The notes beneath the pieces were generated by a model that was not told where the DNA came from, did no database searches, and worked only from the letters and a program-made list of their open reading frames with translations. From Pseudomonadota bacterium (lineage in GTDB: Bacteria; Pseudomonadota; Alphaproteobacteria; Rhizobiales; Xanthobacteraceae): 64,000 nucleotides of DNA. Below are positions 18,423 to 26,663 of the stretch, one piece after another (the stretch's first letter is position 1; every line of letters starts with the position of its first letter). The position numbers and the translations under genes were made by a program. Location: the NCBI GenBank assembly GCA_018240595.1, contig JAFEFL010000064.1, positions 1 through 64,000 on the forward strand, in the 5' to 3' direction.

Positions 18423-19301
18423 TTACTTCTGGCACGAGGGACAATAGAACGTCGAGCGGCCGTTCTGCACGATGCGTTTCACCGTGCCCTTGCAGTCAGG
18501 GCACTTCTCGCCCTCGCGATCGTAAACCTGGAAATTGTGCTGGAAGTAGCCGAGCGAGCCGTCGGCCTGACGGTGGTCGCGTAAGGACGAGCCGCCGGCC
18601 TTGATGGCGTCGTTCAACACCGCCTTGATGGCGTCGACCAGCGCGCGGGCGCGATCATTGGGCTTGCCATGGCGGTCGGCAATGGTGGACGCGAGCCGCT
18701 TCGGCGAGAGCCGCGCCCGGTACAGCGCTTCGCAGGCGTAGATGTTGCCGATGCCGGCGACCACCCGCTGGTCGAGCAGCGCCGCCTTCAGCGACGTCTT
18801 CTTGCCGGCGCAGGCGGCGGCCAGCATCGCCGCGTCGAACTCGTTGCCGAGCGGCTCCGGGCCGATCGATTTCAAGAGCTTCTCGTCGTCGAGCTTGGCC
18901 CGGGCCACGATCTTCATCGAGCCGAAGCGGCGCGGATCGTTGAACGTCACGGTACGGCCATTGGCGAGGTGGAACACGACATGATCGTGCGCGCTATCCT
19001 TGGAGCGCTCGTGATGGAAGTCGCCGGGCACATCCGAATTCTTGGAGTCCTTGTCGATGCGGAACGAGCCGGACATGCCGAGATGCATGATCAGCACGTC
19101 GCCGGACGACAGGTCGGCGAGGATGTATTTGGCGCGCCGGCCAAGGCCGTCGATGGTCTGGCCGTCGAGGCGCTTCTCGAAATCCCTGGCGATCGGCCAG
19201 CGCAGGCCGCGGTGCCGCACTTCGACTCTGGCGATGCGCGCGCCTTCCATGGCGGGGGCGAGCCCGCGGCGCACGGTTTCGACTTCGGGGAGTTCAGGCA
19301 T
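18423..19301 (-). CDS. mutM: Formamidopyrimidine-DNA glycosylase MutM
   Basis: A 292-residue Fpg/MutM that removes 8-oxoguanine and nicks the abasic site. The N-terminus PELPEVETVRRGL supplies the catalytic Pro2 and Glu3. HLGMSGSFRI is the conserved DNA-binding loop, GIGNIYACEALYRARLSP the helix-two-turn-helix, and the C-terminal zinc finger has CPDCKG...YCPSCQK. There is an extra charged insert near residues 83-102 (KDSKNSDVPGDFHHERSKD). The start overlaps the stop of the glyoxalase-like gene by one base. Confidence 0.95.
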   Translation of the reverse strand: MPELPEVETVRRGLAPAMEGARIARVEVRHRGLRWPIARDFEKRLDGQTIDGLGRRAKYILADLSSGDVLIMHLGMSGSFRIDKDSKNSDVPGDFHHERSKDSAHDHVVFHLANGRTVTFNDPRRFGSMKIVARAKLDDEKLLKSIGPEPLGNEFDAAMLAAACAGKKTSLKAALLDQRVVAGIGNIYACEALYRARLSPKRLASTIADRHGKPNDRARALVDAIKAVLNDAIKAGGSSLRDHRQADGSLGYFQHNFQVYDREGEKCPDCKGTVKRIVQNGRSTFYCPSCQK

Positions 19302-19690
19302 TATGACGCACTCACCGTCTTGTCGGTGGGCTCCCCGAAGGTGATGCGGTTGTTGAACGGATCGACCACCGCCACCTCCAGCATGCCCCAGTCCTGCCGC
19401 TGCAGGCCGGGCTTGTTGTGGCGGTAATTCTTGTCGATCAGCTGCTTCTGCAATTCAGCGGCGCCGGTCATATAGACATAGACATGCGTGCCCGGCGTGC
19501 CATCGCCGTGGTGCTCGGAGAGATGCAGCACCACATCGCCGCGCGATACCTGCATGTAAACGGGGGCGCCCGGGCCGAAGGTATGCTGCCAGTCGATCTT
19601 GAAGCCGAGGAAATCGAGGTAGAACTCCCGCGCCTTCTCGACCGAAAAAATGCGCAGAACCGGCACGGTTTTCCCGAATTCGATCGCCAT
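19301..19690 (-). CDS. Glyoxalase/bleomycin-resistance superfamily protein
   Basis: A 129-residue single-domain VOC-fold protein (REFYLDFLGFKIDWQHTFGP, QVSRGDVVLHLSEHHGD, VAVVDPFNNRITFGEP). The His and Glu positions resemble metal ligands of the superfamily, but the substrate is unknown. It overlaps mutM by one base (TAATG), so the two are probably translated from one message. The start is at 19690, divergent from ubiE. Confidence 0.85.
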   Translation of the reverse strand: MAIEFGKTVPVLRIFSVEKAREFYLDFLGFKIDWQHTFGPGAPVYMQVSRGDVVLHLSEHHGDGTPGTHVYVYMTGAAELQKQLIDKNYRHNKPGLQRQDWGMLEVAVVDPFNNRITFGEPTDKTVSAS

Positions 19691-19799
19691 TCTGGAAGGC
19701 CTTTCCCGGTTGTCGCCAACCCGTTAAGCAATTGCCGGACCTTTGTAGCGCCCCGCCCGTTGCCGCGCTATGGTCCTGCCCGCAAAGGATTATTGGCCG

Positions 19800-20558
19800 A
19801 TGAGCAGCTCGCAAGAGACCCACTTTGGATACCGGGACGTGCCCCTCGAGGACAAGCAGGGGCTGGTCGATGACGTGTTCCACTCGGTGGCCAAGCGCTA
19901 CGACCTGATGAACGACCTGATGTCCGGCGGGCTGCACCGGCCGTGGAAGAACGCGCTGGTCACCGCGGTGAACCCGCCCAAAAGCGATCGCGAATTCCGC
20001 TTGCTCGATCTGGCCGGGGGGACCGGCGACGTTGCCTTCCGCGTCGCCGAAGCCGGCGGGTTCGGCACCCATGTCACCGTCTGCGACATCAATGCCGAAA
20101 TGCTGGCGGTCGGCCGCGAGCGCGCCGAGAAGCGCGGCCTCGACGGCCAGGTGACCTTCGAGCAGGGCAATGCCGAAGAACTGCCTTATGCCGACCAGAG
20201 CTTCGACTGCGTCACCATCGCCTTCGGCATCCGCAACGTGCCGCGCATCGACAAGGCGCTCAAGGAAGCGCACCGCGTCCTCAAATTCGGCGGCCGTTTC
20301 CTCTGCCTGGAGTTCTCGTCGGTCGATGTGCCCGGGCTCGACAGGCTCTATGAGCTGTACTCGTTCCAGGTGATCCCGCGCGTCGGCGAGCGCGTCACCG
20401 GCGACCGCGAGGCCTATCAGTATCTGGTCGAGTCGATCCGCAAATTTCCCAAGCCGAAGGCCTTCGCGGCCATGATCGAGGCCGCCGGCTTCCGTCGCGT
20501 CTCCTTTACGCCGATGACCGGCGGCGTCGTGGCGATGCATTCGGGCTGGAAGTTGTGA
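19800..20558 (+). CDS. ubiE: Ubiquinone biosynthesis C-methyltransferase UbiE
   Basis: A 252-residue class I SAM methyltransferase. It has the UbiE/COQ5 N-terminus (VFHSVAKRYDLMNDLMSGGLHRPWK), SAM motif LLDLAGGTGDVAF, and the substrate region CVTIAFGIRNVPRIDKAL. The C-terminus ends GVVAMHSGWK. It methylates the benzoquinol ring in ubiquinone synthesis. An in-frame ATG at 19770 has no ribosome site; the ATG at 19800 follows AAAGGA. It is divergent from mutM and followed by ubiB. Confidence 0.95.
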   Translation: MSSSQETHFGYRDVPLEDKQGLVDDVFHSVAKRYDLMNDLMSGGLHRPWKNALVTAVNPPKSDREFRLLDLAGGTGDVAFRVAEAGGFGTHVTVCDINAEMLAVGRERAEKRGLDGQVTFEQGNAEELPYADQSFDCVTIAFGIRNVPRIDKALKEAHRVLKFGGRFLCLEFSSVDVPGLDRLYELYSFQVIPRVGERVTGDREAYQYLVESIRKFPKPKAFAAMIEAAGFRRVSFTPMTGGVVAMHSGWKL

Positions 20559-20600
20559 TGGCCTGCTTTGGATTGGCTAGCGCCTCCGCATGCTCAGCGC

Positions 20601-20628
20601 GCTCCCTCCCCCCTTGCGGGGCAGGGGA
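20601..20628. repeat. Short CCCTCC/GGGGCAGGGG repeat remnant
   Basis: GCTCCCTCCCCCCTTGCGGG followed by GCAGGGGA forms an imperfect hairpin between ubiE and ubiB. It resembles the CCCTCTCC-type repeats at 4751 and 22268. Its right arm also supplies the GGGGA that precedes the ATG at 20638. Confidence 0.4.
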
Positions 20629-20655
20629 CGATAGAGCATGCGCGGAGATCGCCGC

Positions 20656-22227
20656 ATGATCTCTGCCATCTCCCATCTCATCCGCCTGTCGCGTGCCGGC
20701 TACGTGTTCGCGCGCGAAGGCGTGTTCTCGCTGGTCGATACCAGGCCGCTGCCGGCGCCGGCGCGCGCCGCCGTCGCCGTCGCACGGCTGATCGAGCGTC
20801 CGAGCGCGCGCGGCGGCAGAAGCCGGCTCGCCGCGGCACTGACGCGGCTCGGCCCGACTTACGTCAAGCTCGGCCAGTTCCTGGCGACGCGGCCCGACGT
20901 TGTCGGCACCGTCATCGCCCGCGATCTCGAAGCCTTGCAGGACAAGATGCCGGCCTTCGCGCAGAAGGAAGCCGAGGCCGTGGTTGCCGCCGCGCTGGAG
21001 CGGCCGCTGAGCGATGTTTACGCCAGCTTCGGCCCGTCGATGGCGGCCGCCTCGATCGCGCAGGTGCACAAAGCCGAGGTCGCGAAGGACGGCGAACGCA
21101 AGCCGGTCGCGGTCAAGATTATCCGCCCCGGCATCGAGCGGCGCTTCCGCGTCGATCTCGACGCTTTCTATTTCGCGGCGCTGCGCGCCGAGGCGATGTC
21201 GCCGGAGGCGCAGCGCCTGCGTTTCGTCGAGGTCGTGAACACGCTCGATCGGTCGGTGCGGCTGGAGATGGATTTCCGCCTCGAGGCCGCGGCGCTGTCG
21301 GAAATGGCGGAGAACACCAAGGACGATCCCGACTTCCGCGTGCCGGGCATCGACTGGGACCGCACCGCGCGCGAAGTGCTGACGATGGAGTGGATCGACG
21401 GCACACCGCTCAACAACCGCGAGGCGCTCGAGGCCAAGGGCTACGACCTGCCGGCGCTCGGCCGCATCGTCATCCAGAGCTTCCTGCGCCACGCGTTGCG
21501 CGACGGCTTCTTTCACGCCGACATGCATCCGGGCAATCTGTTCGTCGATAACGACGGCAATCTTGTTGCCGTCGATTTCGGCATCATGGGCCGGCTCGGG
21601 CCGAAGGAACGCCGCTTCCTCGCCGAGATCCTGTTCGGCTTCATCACCCGCGATTACATGCGCGTCGCGCAGGTGCATTTCGACGCCGGCTATGTGCCGC
21701 GGCATCATTCGGTGGAAGCTTTCGCCCAGGCGATCCGCGCCATCGGCGAGCCGATCCACAATCGCACCGCCGAAGACATTTCGATGGCCAAGCTGCTGAC
21801 CTTGCTGTTCGAGGTCACCGGCATCTTTGACATGCAGACGCGGCCCGAGCTGATCCTGCTGCAGAAGACCATGGTGGTGGTCGAGGGTGTGGCGCGTTCG
21901 TTCGACCCCAAGCTCGACATGTGGAAGACCGCCGATCCGGTGGTGCGCGAGTGGATCGCGCGCAATCTCGGGCCGATCGGCAAGCTCGAAGGCGCGGCGC
22001 AAGGCGCCGGCGAGATCGGCAAGTTCGTCACGCAAGTGCCGTCGCTGCTGCTGCGCGCCGGCACGATGCTCGATCAGATCGACGACATCACGCGTCATGG
22101 GCTGGTATTGTCGCCGGAAACGGTCGAGGCCATCGGCCGCGCCGAAGCGCGGCGCAACCGCGCTACCGCCGTGGCGCTGTGGGTCATCGCGGGACTGCTC
22201 GGCGCGATTTTGTGGATGCTGGTTTAG
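20656..22227 (+). CDS. ubiB: ABC1/UbiB-family atypical kinase-ATPase, ubiquinone biosynthesis
   Basis: A 523-residue UbiB protein. It has the family KxGQ motif (YVKLGQFLATRPD), the Ala-rich loop AAASIAQVHKA, the kinase-like DFRLEAAALSEMAEN, HADMHPGNLFVD and VDFGIMGRLG. A C-terminal transmembrane helix follows (VALWVIAGLLGAILWMLV). UbiB assists membrane ubiquinone synthesis by ATP hydrolysis. The ATG at 20656 follows GGAG and gives the family N-terminus; the ATG at 20638, with GGGGA upstream, would add six residues. It is paired with ubiE. In related genomes I expect coaBC next, but here an accessory block intervenes. Confidence 0.94.
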   Translation: MISAISHLIRLSRAGYVFAREGVFSLVDTRPLPAPARAAVAVARLIERPSARGGRSRLAAALTRLGPTYVKLGQFLATRPDVVGTVIARDLEALQDKMPAFAQKEAEAVVAAALERPLSDVYASFGPSMAAASIAQVHKAEVAKDGERKPVAVKIIRPGIERRFRVDLDAFYFAALRAEAMSPEAQRLRFVEVVNTLDRSVRLEMDFRLEAAALSEMAENTKDDPDFRVPGIDWDRTAREVLTMEWIDGTPLNNREALEAKGYDLPALGRIVIQSFLRHALRDGFFHADMHPGNLFVDNDGNLVAVDFGIMGRLGPKERRFLAEILFGFITRDYMRVAQVHFDAGYVPRHHSVEAFAQAIRAIGEPIHNRTAEDISMAKLLTLLFEVTGIFDMQTRPELILLQKTMVVVEGVARSFDPKLDMWKTADPVVREWIARNLGPIGKLEGAAQGAGEIGKFVTQVPSLLLRAGTMLDQIDDITRHGLVLSPETVEAIGRAEARRNRATAVALWVIAGLLGAILWMLV

Positions 22228-22267
22228 GAATTGCCAGCTTCGCTCGGCTATCGCTTCCGCTCAGGTA

Positions 22268-22290
22268 CCCTCTCCCACAAGGGGAGAGGG
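22268..22290. repeat. CCCTCTCCC/GGGAGAGGG hairpin
   Basis: CCCTCTCCCACAAGGGGAGA followed by GGG is a near-perfect hairpin 40 bases after ubiB. It belongs with the CCCTCTCC-type repeats and may terminate ubiB and the convergent SRPBCC operon. Confidence 0.5.
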
Positions 22291-22318
22291 AAAGCGAGTT
22301 CGCCGCCCATCTCGACGG

Positions 22319-22864
22319 TCACCCTTTCTCCGCCGCGCTCTTGAGCTTCGCCAGGCCGGCTTCCATGTCACCGCCGATCATCTTGCCTATGTCGAACACG
22401 ACCTGAAACACCCTGCTGACGAAGGGCATGGCCGCCGTCATTTGCCATGTCACCTGCGTGGCGTTGCCCTGTGGCGCCAGCGTGAACTTCACGGCGTTGC
22501 TGGTGCGCATCGGCCGCTCGAATTCGAGGTCGATCGCCAGCGCCGACGGCGCCGCCGACTCGGTGATGGCCATGTGGCCGGCGCCGATGTCGCTGTTGCC
22601 GTCCCAGGCATACGTGGCGCCGCGGCCCTTGCTGGTCGCGCCGAAAGTCCGCTTCATGTTCGGATCCCGATGCTCGTAAGGCGACCATTGCGGCCATTGC
22701 CGGAAGTCGTCGAGCAGCGGAAATATCCTGTCGGCCGGCGCATTGATGGCGATCGACCGTTGCACCTGGAGCGTGTCGGGCTTGCTGGCGGCGAGCACCA
22801 GCACGACGGCGACGGCTCCGACGAGGACCGCGGCGGCGGTCAGCAGAATGCGCTTTATCCTCAT
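22319..22864 (-). CDS. Membrane-anchored SRPBCC (START-like) protein
   Basis: A 181-residue protein with an N-terminal transmembrane segment (about residues 5-27). A polyketide-cyclase-like SRPBCC fold follows (QVQRSIAINAPADRIFPLLD, WPQWSPYEHRDP, TWQMTAAMPF). The fold makes a hydrophobic pocket for lipids or aromatic ligands; the ligand is unknown. The start overlaps the stop of the DUF1428 gene by four bases. It is the last gene of the minus-strand series that begins at 26061. Confidence 0.85.
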   Translation of the reverse strand: MRIKRILLTAAAVLVGAVAVVLVLAASKPDTLQVQRSIAINAPADRIFPLLDDFRQWPQWSPYEHRDPNMKRTFGATSKGRGATYAWDGNSDIGAGHMAITESAAPSALAIDLEFERPMRTSNAVKFTLAPQGNATQVTWQMTAAMPFVSRVFQVVFDIGKMIGGDMEAGLAKLKSAAEKG

Positions 22865-23220
22865 TTTTCGATCATCGTCTTGAAGCCGCCATAGATCATG
22901 CGCTTGCCGTCGAACGGCATGGCCTTGGCGTTCATGTACTTGGTCATGCGCTCGTCCTTCATCACCTTGGCGAGGATCGCATCGCGCGATTTTCGCGACT
23001 TGTAGGTGATCCAGGAAAAGATCACGACCTCGCCTTTCTTGAGCTTGACGCTCTGCGGGAAGGACGTCCACTTGCCGGGCTTGACGTCGTCCGCGACGCA
23101 CTCGGCATAGCTGAGCGCGCCATACTCCATCCAGACCTTCGAAGCGAGCGTCGCCATCTTCTTGTAGGCAGCCAGGTTCTTCCTCGGCACCGCCAGAATA
23201 AATCCGTCAACGTAAGTCAT
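22861..23220 (-). CDS. DUF1428 family protein
   Basis: A 119-residue protein with the DUF1428 (YbaA-like) pattern: TYVDGFILAVPRKNLAAYKK at the N-terminus, KKGEVVIFSWITYKSRKSRD in the middle and MPFDGKRMIYGGFK at the end. The fold is a ferredoxin-like dimeric barrel of unknown function. The ATG at 23220 follows GAGGGG. It is coupled to the SRPBCC gene. Confidence 0.88.
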   Translation of the reverse strand: MTYVDGFILAVPRKNLAAYKKMATLASKVWMEYGALSYAECVADDVKPGKWTSFPQSVKLKKGEVVIFSWITYKSRKSRDAILAKVMKDERMTKYMNAKAMPFDGKRMIYGGFKTMIEK

Positions 23221-23248
23221 TTCGTCACCCCTCATCTGGTTGAATGAA

Positions 23249-24127
23249 CTAGCCCTGCTTCGCTTTCTCGATCGTGGCAATGTCGAATTTCTTCATTTTC
23301 ATGAAGGCGTTCATGGCGCGCGCCGCGGCGGCGCGATCCGGGCCGGAGAGCAGTTCGCCCATGAATTCCGGAAACACCTGCCAGGACAGGCCGTATTTGT
23401 CCTTGAGCCAGCCGCACTGGCTTTCCTGACCGCCATCGGCGGTGAGCGCGTTCCAGTAATAGTCGATCTCTTCTTGCGTCTTGCAAGGCACCTGAATCGA
23501 GATCGCCTCATTGAACTTGAATTGCGGGCCACCATTAAGCGTAATGAAGGGCGCGCCTTCGAGCTCGAACTCAACGACCATCACCGAGCCCGCTTCCTTG
23601 CCATGGACTTCCTTGCCGGCGTCGGAATAGCGACTGATGCCGCCGAGCTTTGAGTTTTTGAATACCGAGCAGTAGAAACGGGCCGCGTCTTCGCCCTGGG
23701 TGTCAAACCAAAGGCAGGGCACGATCCGGCGCGCGCCAAGAGCCGTCGGGGCACGCACGATTTGCCATGACAGCCCATACTTGTCCTTGAGCCAGCCGCC
23801 GCGACCGTCCTGCCCGCCCGCGCTCAGCGCCTGCCGGTAGTTGTCGATTTCCTCCTGCGTCTGGCAGCGGACCTGAAGCGAGATCGCTTCGTTGAACTTG
23901 AACATCGGCCCGGCATTGAGCGCCGTGAACGGCATGCCTTCGAGGTCGAATTCGACGGTAAGCACCGACTTGGCCGGCTTGCCGTGGATCTCCTGTCCGG
24001 CATCCGGGTAATAGGCGGTGCGGCCGATCCTGGAACTCTTGAACACCGAGCAATAGAACTTGGCGGCCTCGTCGGCCTGATTTTCGAACCACAGGCAGGT
24101 CGTCAGCTTCGGCTTGTTGAGTGCCAT
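23249..24127 (-). CDS. Two-domain VOC (PhnB-like) protein
   Basis: A 292-residue protein made of two homologous PhnB-like halves in tandem. Each has CLWFxxQxxxAAxFYCSVFKxS near its start, xFKFNEAIS in the middle and GWLKDKYGLSWQ at the end; the halves begin near residues 8 and 138. Single-half relatives are usual, so this is an internal duplication. The domain is often labelled 3-demethylubiquinone methyltransferase-like, but no SAM site is present and that activity is not supported. The start at 24127 is chosen because upstream codons lie in the GST gene. Confidence 0.85.
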   Translation of the reverse strand: MALNKPKLTTCLWFENQADEAAKFYCSVFKSSRIGRTAYYPDAGQEIHGKPAKSVLTVEFDLEGMPFTALNAGPMFKFNEAISLQVRCQTQEEIDNYRQALSAGGQDGRGGWLKDKYGLSWQIVRAPTALGARRIVPCLWFDTQGEDAARFYCSVFKNSKLGGISRYSDAGKEVHGKEAGSVMVVEFELEGAPFITLNGGPQFKFNEAISIQVPCKTQEEIDYYWNALTADGGQESQCGWLKDKYGLSWQVFPEFMGELLSGPDRAAAARAMNAFMKMKKFDIATIEKAKQG

Positions 24128-24159
24128 TTTCGTCTCCGGGCTTTTGAAGGATTGAAGGA

Positions 24160-24804
24160 TCACGCGGCGTCGCGGAAGTCGCCGAGCTGGGCGTCGAGCG
24201 CGCGCTTGAAGGCCGGGCGCCCAAGGCAGCGCTCGAGATAGGCGGCGAGGCGCGCATCGCGGGTGACGAGGTCGGTGCGATGCAGGATGCGCAGCACCGT
24301 CGCCATCATCAGGTCGCCGGCGGTGAAGCGCTCGCCGTCGAGATGGGGCTTGTCGCCGAGCGCCTTCGACAGCGCCGCCAGCCGACGCTCGACAAACGCC
24401 ACCGCGCCTGGCCGTCGCAGCTTCGCCCATTCCTCGTTCTGGTAGAAGGAATCGATCAGCGCGACATTCATGACGAAAGGCTCGATCGAATTCAGCGCGG
24501 CGATGAGCCATTGCCGGGCGCGAGCGCGGCCATTTGCATCTTCGGGCAGCAAATTTGCGCTGCGCTCGCCGATATGCAGCACGATGGCGCCGGTCTCGAA
24601 CAACGTGAAGCCGTCTTCCTCGAAGATCGGCACCTGGCCGAATGGCTGCAGCGCGCGATACTCGTCCTTGTCCTGGTCGCCCTGCTCGAGCAGCCGCGTG
24701 CGATAGGGCAAGCCGGCTTCCTCCAGCGCCCAGCGGACGCGCAGGTCGCGCACCTGGCCGCGAGCGAAATCGGGGACCCAGCGAAAGGCAGAGATCGTGA
24801 TCAT
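24160..24804 (-). CDS. Glutathione S-transferase family protein
   Basis: A 214-residue GST. The N-terminal thioredoxin-like half has VRWALEEAGLPYRTRLLEQ, the cis-Pro motif FGQVPIFEEDGF and the glutathione gamma-Glu site LFETGAIVLHIGE. The C-terminal helical half has the N-capping box FTAGDLMMATVLR. The substrate is unknown. It sits between DUF899 and VOC genes with short gaps and the same direction. Confidence 0.88.
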   Translation of the reverse strand: MITISAFRWVPDFARGQVRDLRVRWALEEAGLPYRTRLLEQGDQDKDEYRALQPFGQVPIFEEDGFTLFETGAIVLHIGERSANLLPEDANGRARARQWLIAALNSIEPFVMNVALIDSFYQNEEWAKLRRPGAVAFVERRLAALSKALGDKPHLDGERFTAGDLMMATVLRILHRTDLVTRDARLAAYLERCLGRPAFKRALDAQLGDFRDAA

Positions 24805-24873
24805 GGGCGTGTTCCTCCAGTGACCGGCCGCTGCCTGCGGCCTGTTCGTCGTGCGTTTAGTCGGTGTGGGCGG

Positions 24874-25581
24874 TCAGCGGCCGTAGTCGAGCTTCGGATA
24901 CCAGTCCGGCTTGCGGCCTTGCGGCGTACAGTCGAGCACGGTCCAGAGCGGCATGAGATCCGGCGCGCCGCGCGGATCCTGCCCCGGATCGGCGGTCGAG
25001 AAGTCCATCTCGCCGCTCCAGAAGTGACGCAGCGTACCGTCGCGGCGGCTGAAGACGTGCAGCCCGGCATCATCGCCGCCATTGTCCGAGACGGCGTGGA
25101 AGTCCCGACTGAACTCCTCGCTCGGGTCGGAATAAAGCGGCAGGGCGCGCCAGCCGCGCTGCTGCTTGAAGGCGACGAGCCGTTCGATCGGCGAGCGCGC
25201 CGTCACCGCCAGCGCTACGTTCTGCATGATGTCGTTGGCTTCGCCGTCCCACGACGACAGTAGCGACGTGCACATCGGGCACGGCTTTTCGCGTCGCGTG
25301 CCGTACATGTAGGCGTAGACGACGAGCGTCTCTTTGTCGCCGAACATGCCTTCAAGGTCGGTCGGACCGTCTTCGCCGACGAAGGCATAGTTCTTCACGA
25401 CCGCGCCGGGCGGTAGCGCGCGGCGCATTTCGGCGACGCGCTCGGTTTGCCGCCGGAGTTCGATTTCCTCGGCGAGCAATGCCGTGCGCGCCGCGCGATA
25501 TTCGGCACTTTCGCCGACGATGCGGACCTTGCAATTGTCGGCCAGGTCTCGCGCCGACGTCAGCTTCTTCTCGTCGAGCAT
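24874..25581 (-). CDS. DUF899 thioredoxin-like protein
   Basis: A 235-residue member of the DUF899 family. Visible are LRRQTERVAEMRRALPPG, a thioredoxin-like strand VVYAYMYG, the CxxC in KPCPMCTSLLSSWDG, and the C-terminal DLMPLWTVLDCTPQGR. The CPMC pair suggests redox or metal binding; no activity is established that I know of. The ATG at 25581 has a strong GGAAGGAGGGG ribosome site. Confidence 0.88.
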   Translation of the reverse strand: MLDEKKLTSARDLADNCKVRIVGESAEYRAARTALLAEEIELRRQTERVAEMRRALPPGAVVKNYAFVGEDGPTDLEGMFGDKETLVVYAYMYGTRREKPCPMCTSLLSSWDGEANDIMQNVALAVTARSPIERLVAFKQQRGWRALPLYSDPSEEFSRDFHAVSDNGGDDAGLHVFSRRDGTLRHFWSGEMDFSTADPGQDPRGAPDLMPLWTVLDCTPQGRKPDWYPKLDYGR

Positions 25582-25638
25582 CACACCCCTCCTTCCGTCC
25601 GCGCGGATCCCCCGCGCGGGTTTGCCGTCACATCGCAC

Positions 25639-26061
25639 CTATTGCGCGACCGTGATCATCCAGTTGACCCCGAACTTGTCGGCGCACATGCCGAAGCTGG
25701 ACGAGAAGAAGGTTTTGATGAGCGGTTGCTGCACGGTGCCGCCCTCGCTCAGCGCCGTGAACTTCGCCTTGGCTTCGGCGTCGTCCTTGGTCGCGAGCGC
25801 GAGGGAAACGCCCTTGAACTCCGGCTTGCCCGCAGCCATGCCGTCCGAGGCCATGACCAGCGCGTCGTCGATCTTGAGGCTGGCGTGCATGATCTTGTTG
25901 CCGTCCGGCATCGGGCCGGCGCAGCCTTCACCATTCTGATCCGGCGGCGGGCCGTCCTTGAAGCGGAGCAACATCTCGACCTTGGCGCCCAGCGCCTTCT
26001 TGTAAAACTCGATCGCCTCCTCGCAGCGGCCGTCGAAGAACAGGTATGGCTGGACTTGCAT
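25639..26061 (-). CDS. VOC family (PhnB-like) protein
   Basis: A 140-residue single-domain protein: VQPYLFFDGRCEEAIEFYKK, a central MHASLKIDDALVMASD, and SSFGMCADKFGVNWMI at the end. It is typical of the PhnB/YjdN group. It has a strong GGAAGGAGA ribosome site. It is the first gene of the minus-strand series VOC, DUF899, GST, double VOC, DUF1428, SRPBCC, and is divergent from the MarR gene. Confidence 0.88.
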   Translation of the reverse strand: MQVQPYLFFDGRCEEAIEFYKKALGAKVEMLLRFKDGPPPDQNGEGCAGPMPDGNKIMHASLKIDDALVMASDGMAAGKPEFKGVSLALATKDDAEAKAKFTALSEGGTVQQPLIKTFFSSSFGMCADKFGVNWMITVAQ

Positions 26062-26130
26062 GTCGTCTCCTTCCAGGGGCGTCGTGCCCGTTTAGCTGTG
26101 CAGTCACGGCCCGCCGACGCGGGAACCGTC

Positions 26131-26158
26131 TTGACAATTACGTTGATATCAACATAAT
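26131..26158 (+). promoter_or_regulatory. MarR-gene promoter with internal operator palindrome
   Basis: A perfect -35 TTGACA (26131-26136) and a 5/6 -10 CATAAT (26153-26158) are 16 bases apart. Between them lies the perfect 12-bp palindrome GTTGATATCAAC (26142-26153). On the other strand a second TTGACA (26172-26167) faces the VOC operon. A protein bound to the palindrome would block both promoters, which is the usual MarR arrangement. Confidence 0.65.
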
Positions 26159-26165
26159 GTTCGGT

Positions 26166-26660
26166 ATGTCAATACGCCCTGGCGCAGACCGTGCTGACTT
26201 GCCGCATGGGGAACCCGCGGCCGCCGAGGCTCTGCCTTTCGACAAGACCATCGAGGTCCGCGACGCCTGCCTCTGCCTCCATGTGCAGCGCGCAGCCCGG
26301 GCACTGGCGCGGCGCTTCGACGTGGTGCTGCGACCTCTCGATCTGACCAGCGGCCAGTTCTCTCTGCTGACGTCGCTCAATCGCCCGGCGCCGCCGACCA
26401 TCGGCAGCGTCGCCGACCTGCTGGCGATGGACCGCACCACGCTGACCGCCAACCTCAAGCCGCTGGAGCGACGCGGACTGATCGAGATCGCGATCGACAA
26501 GGACGACAAGCGCAGCCGCCGGCTCGTCATCACAGCGGCCGGGCGCGAATTGCTGGCCAAAGCCTATCCGATCTGGCGCGAGGCCCACACCACCCTCGAG
26601 TTCAGAATCGCCAATGGCAGCGCCGACGACTTGCGCCGCATGCTCGGCGCGCTGCTGTAG
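26166..26660 (+). CDS. MarR family transcriptional regulator
   Basis: A 164-residue winged-helix protein. The recognition region is TIGSVADLLAMDRTTLTANL, followed by the wing KDDKRSRRLVITAAGREL, both typical of MarR. No in-frame ATG lies between 26166 and the domain core, and the ATG at 26157 overlaps the -10 element. A start at 26166 would make the message leaderless or nearly so. It is divergent from the VOC operon and convergent with a GST gene three bases away. Its ligand is unknown. Confidence 0.85.
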   Translation: MSIRPGADRADLPHGEPAAAEALPFDKTIEVRDACLCLHVQRAARALARRFDVVLRPLDLTSGQFSLLTSLNRPAPPTIGSVADLLAMDRTTLTANLKPLERRGLIEIAIDKDDKRSRRLVITAAGRELLAKAYPIWREAHTTLEFRIANGSADDLRRMLGALL

Positions 26661-26663
26661 GCC

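Noticed and set aside
20506..22098. 530-codon minus-strand frame
   Set aside because: Antisense to ubiB; no motifs.
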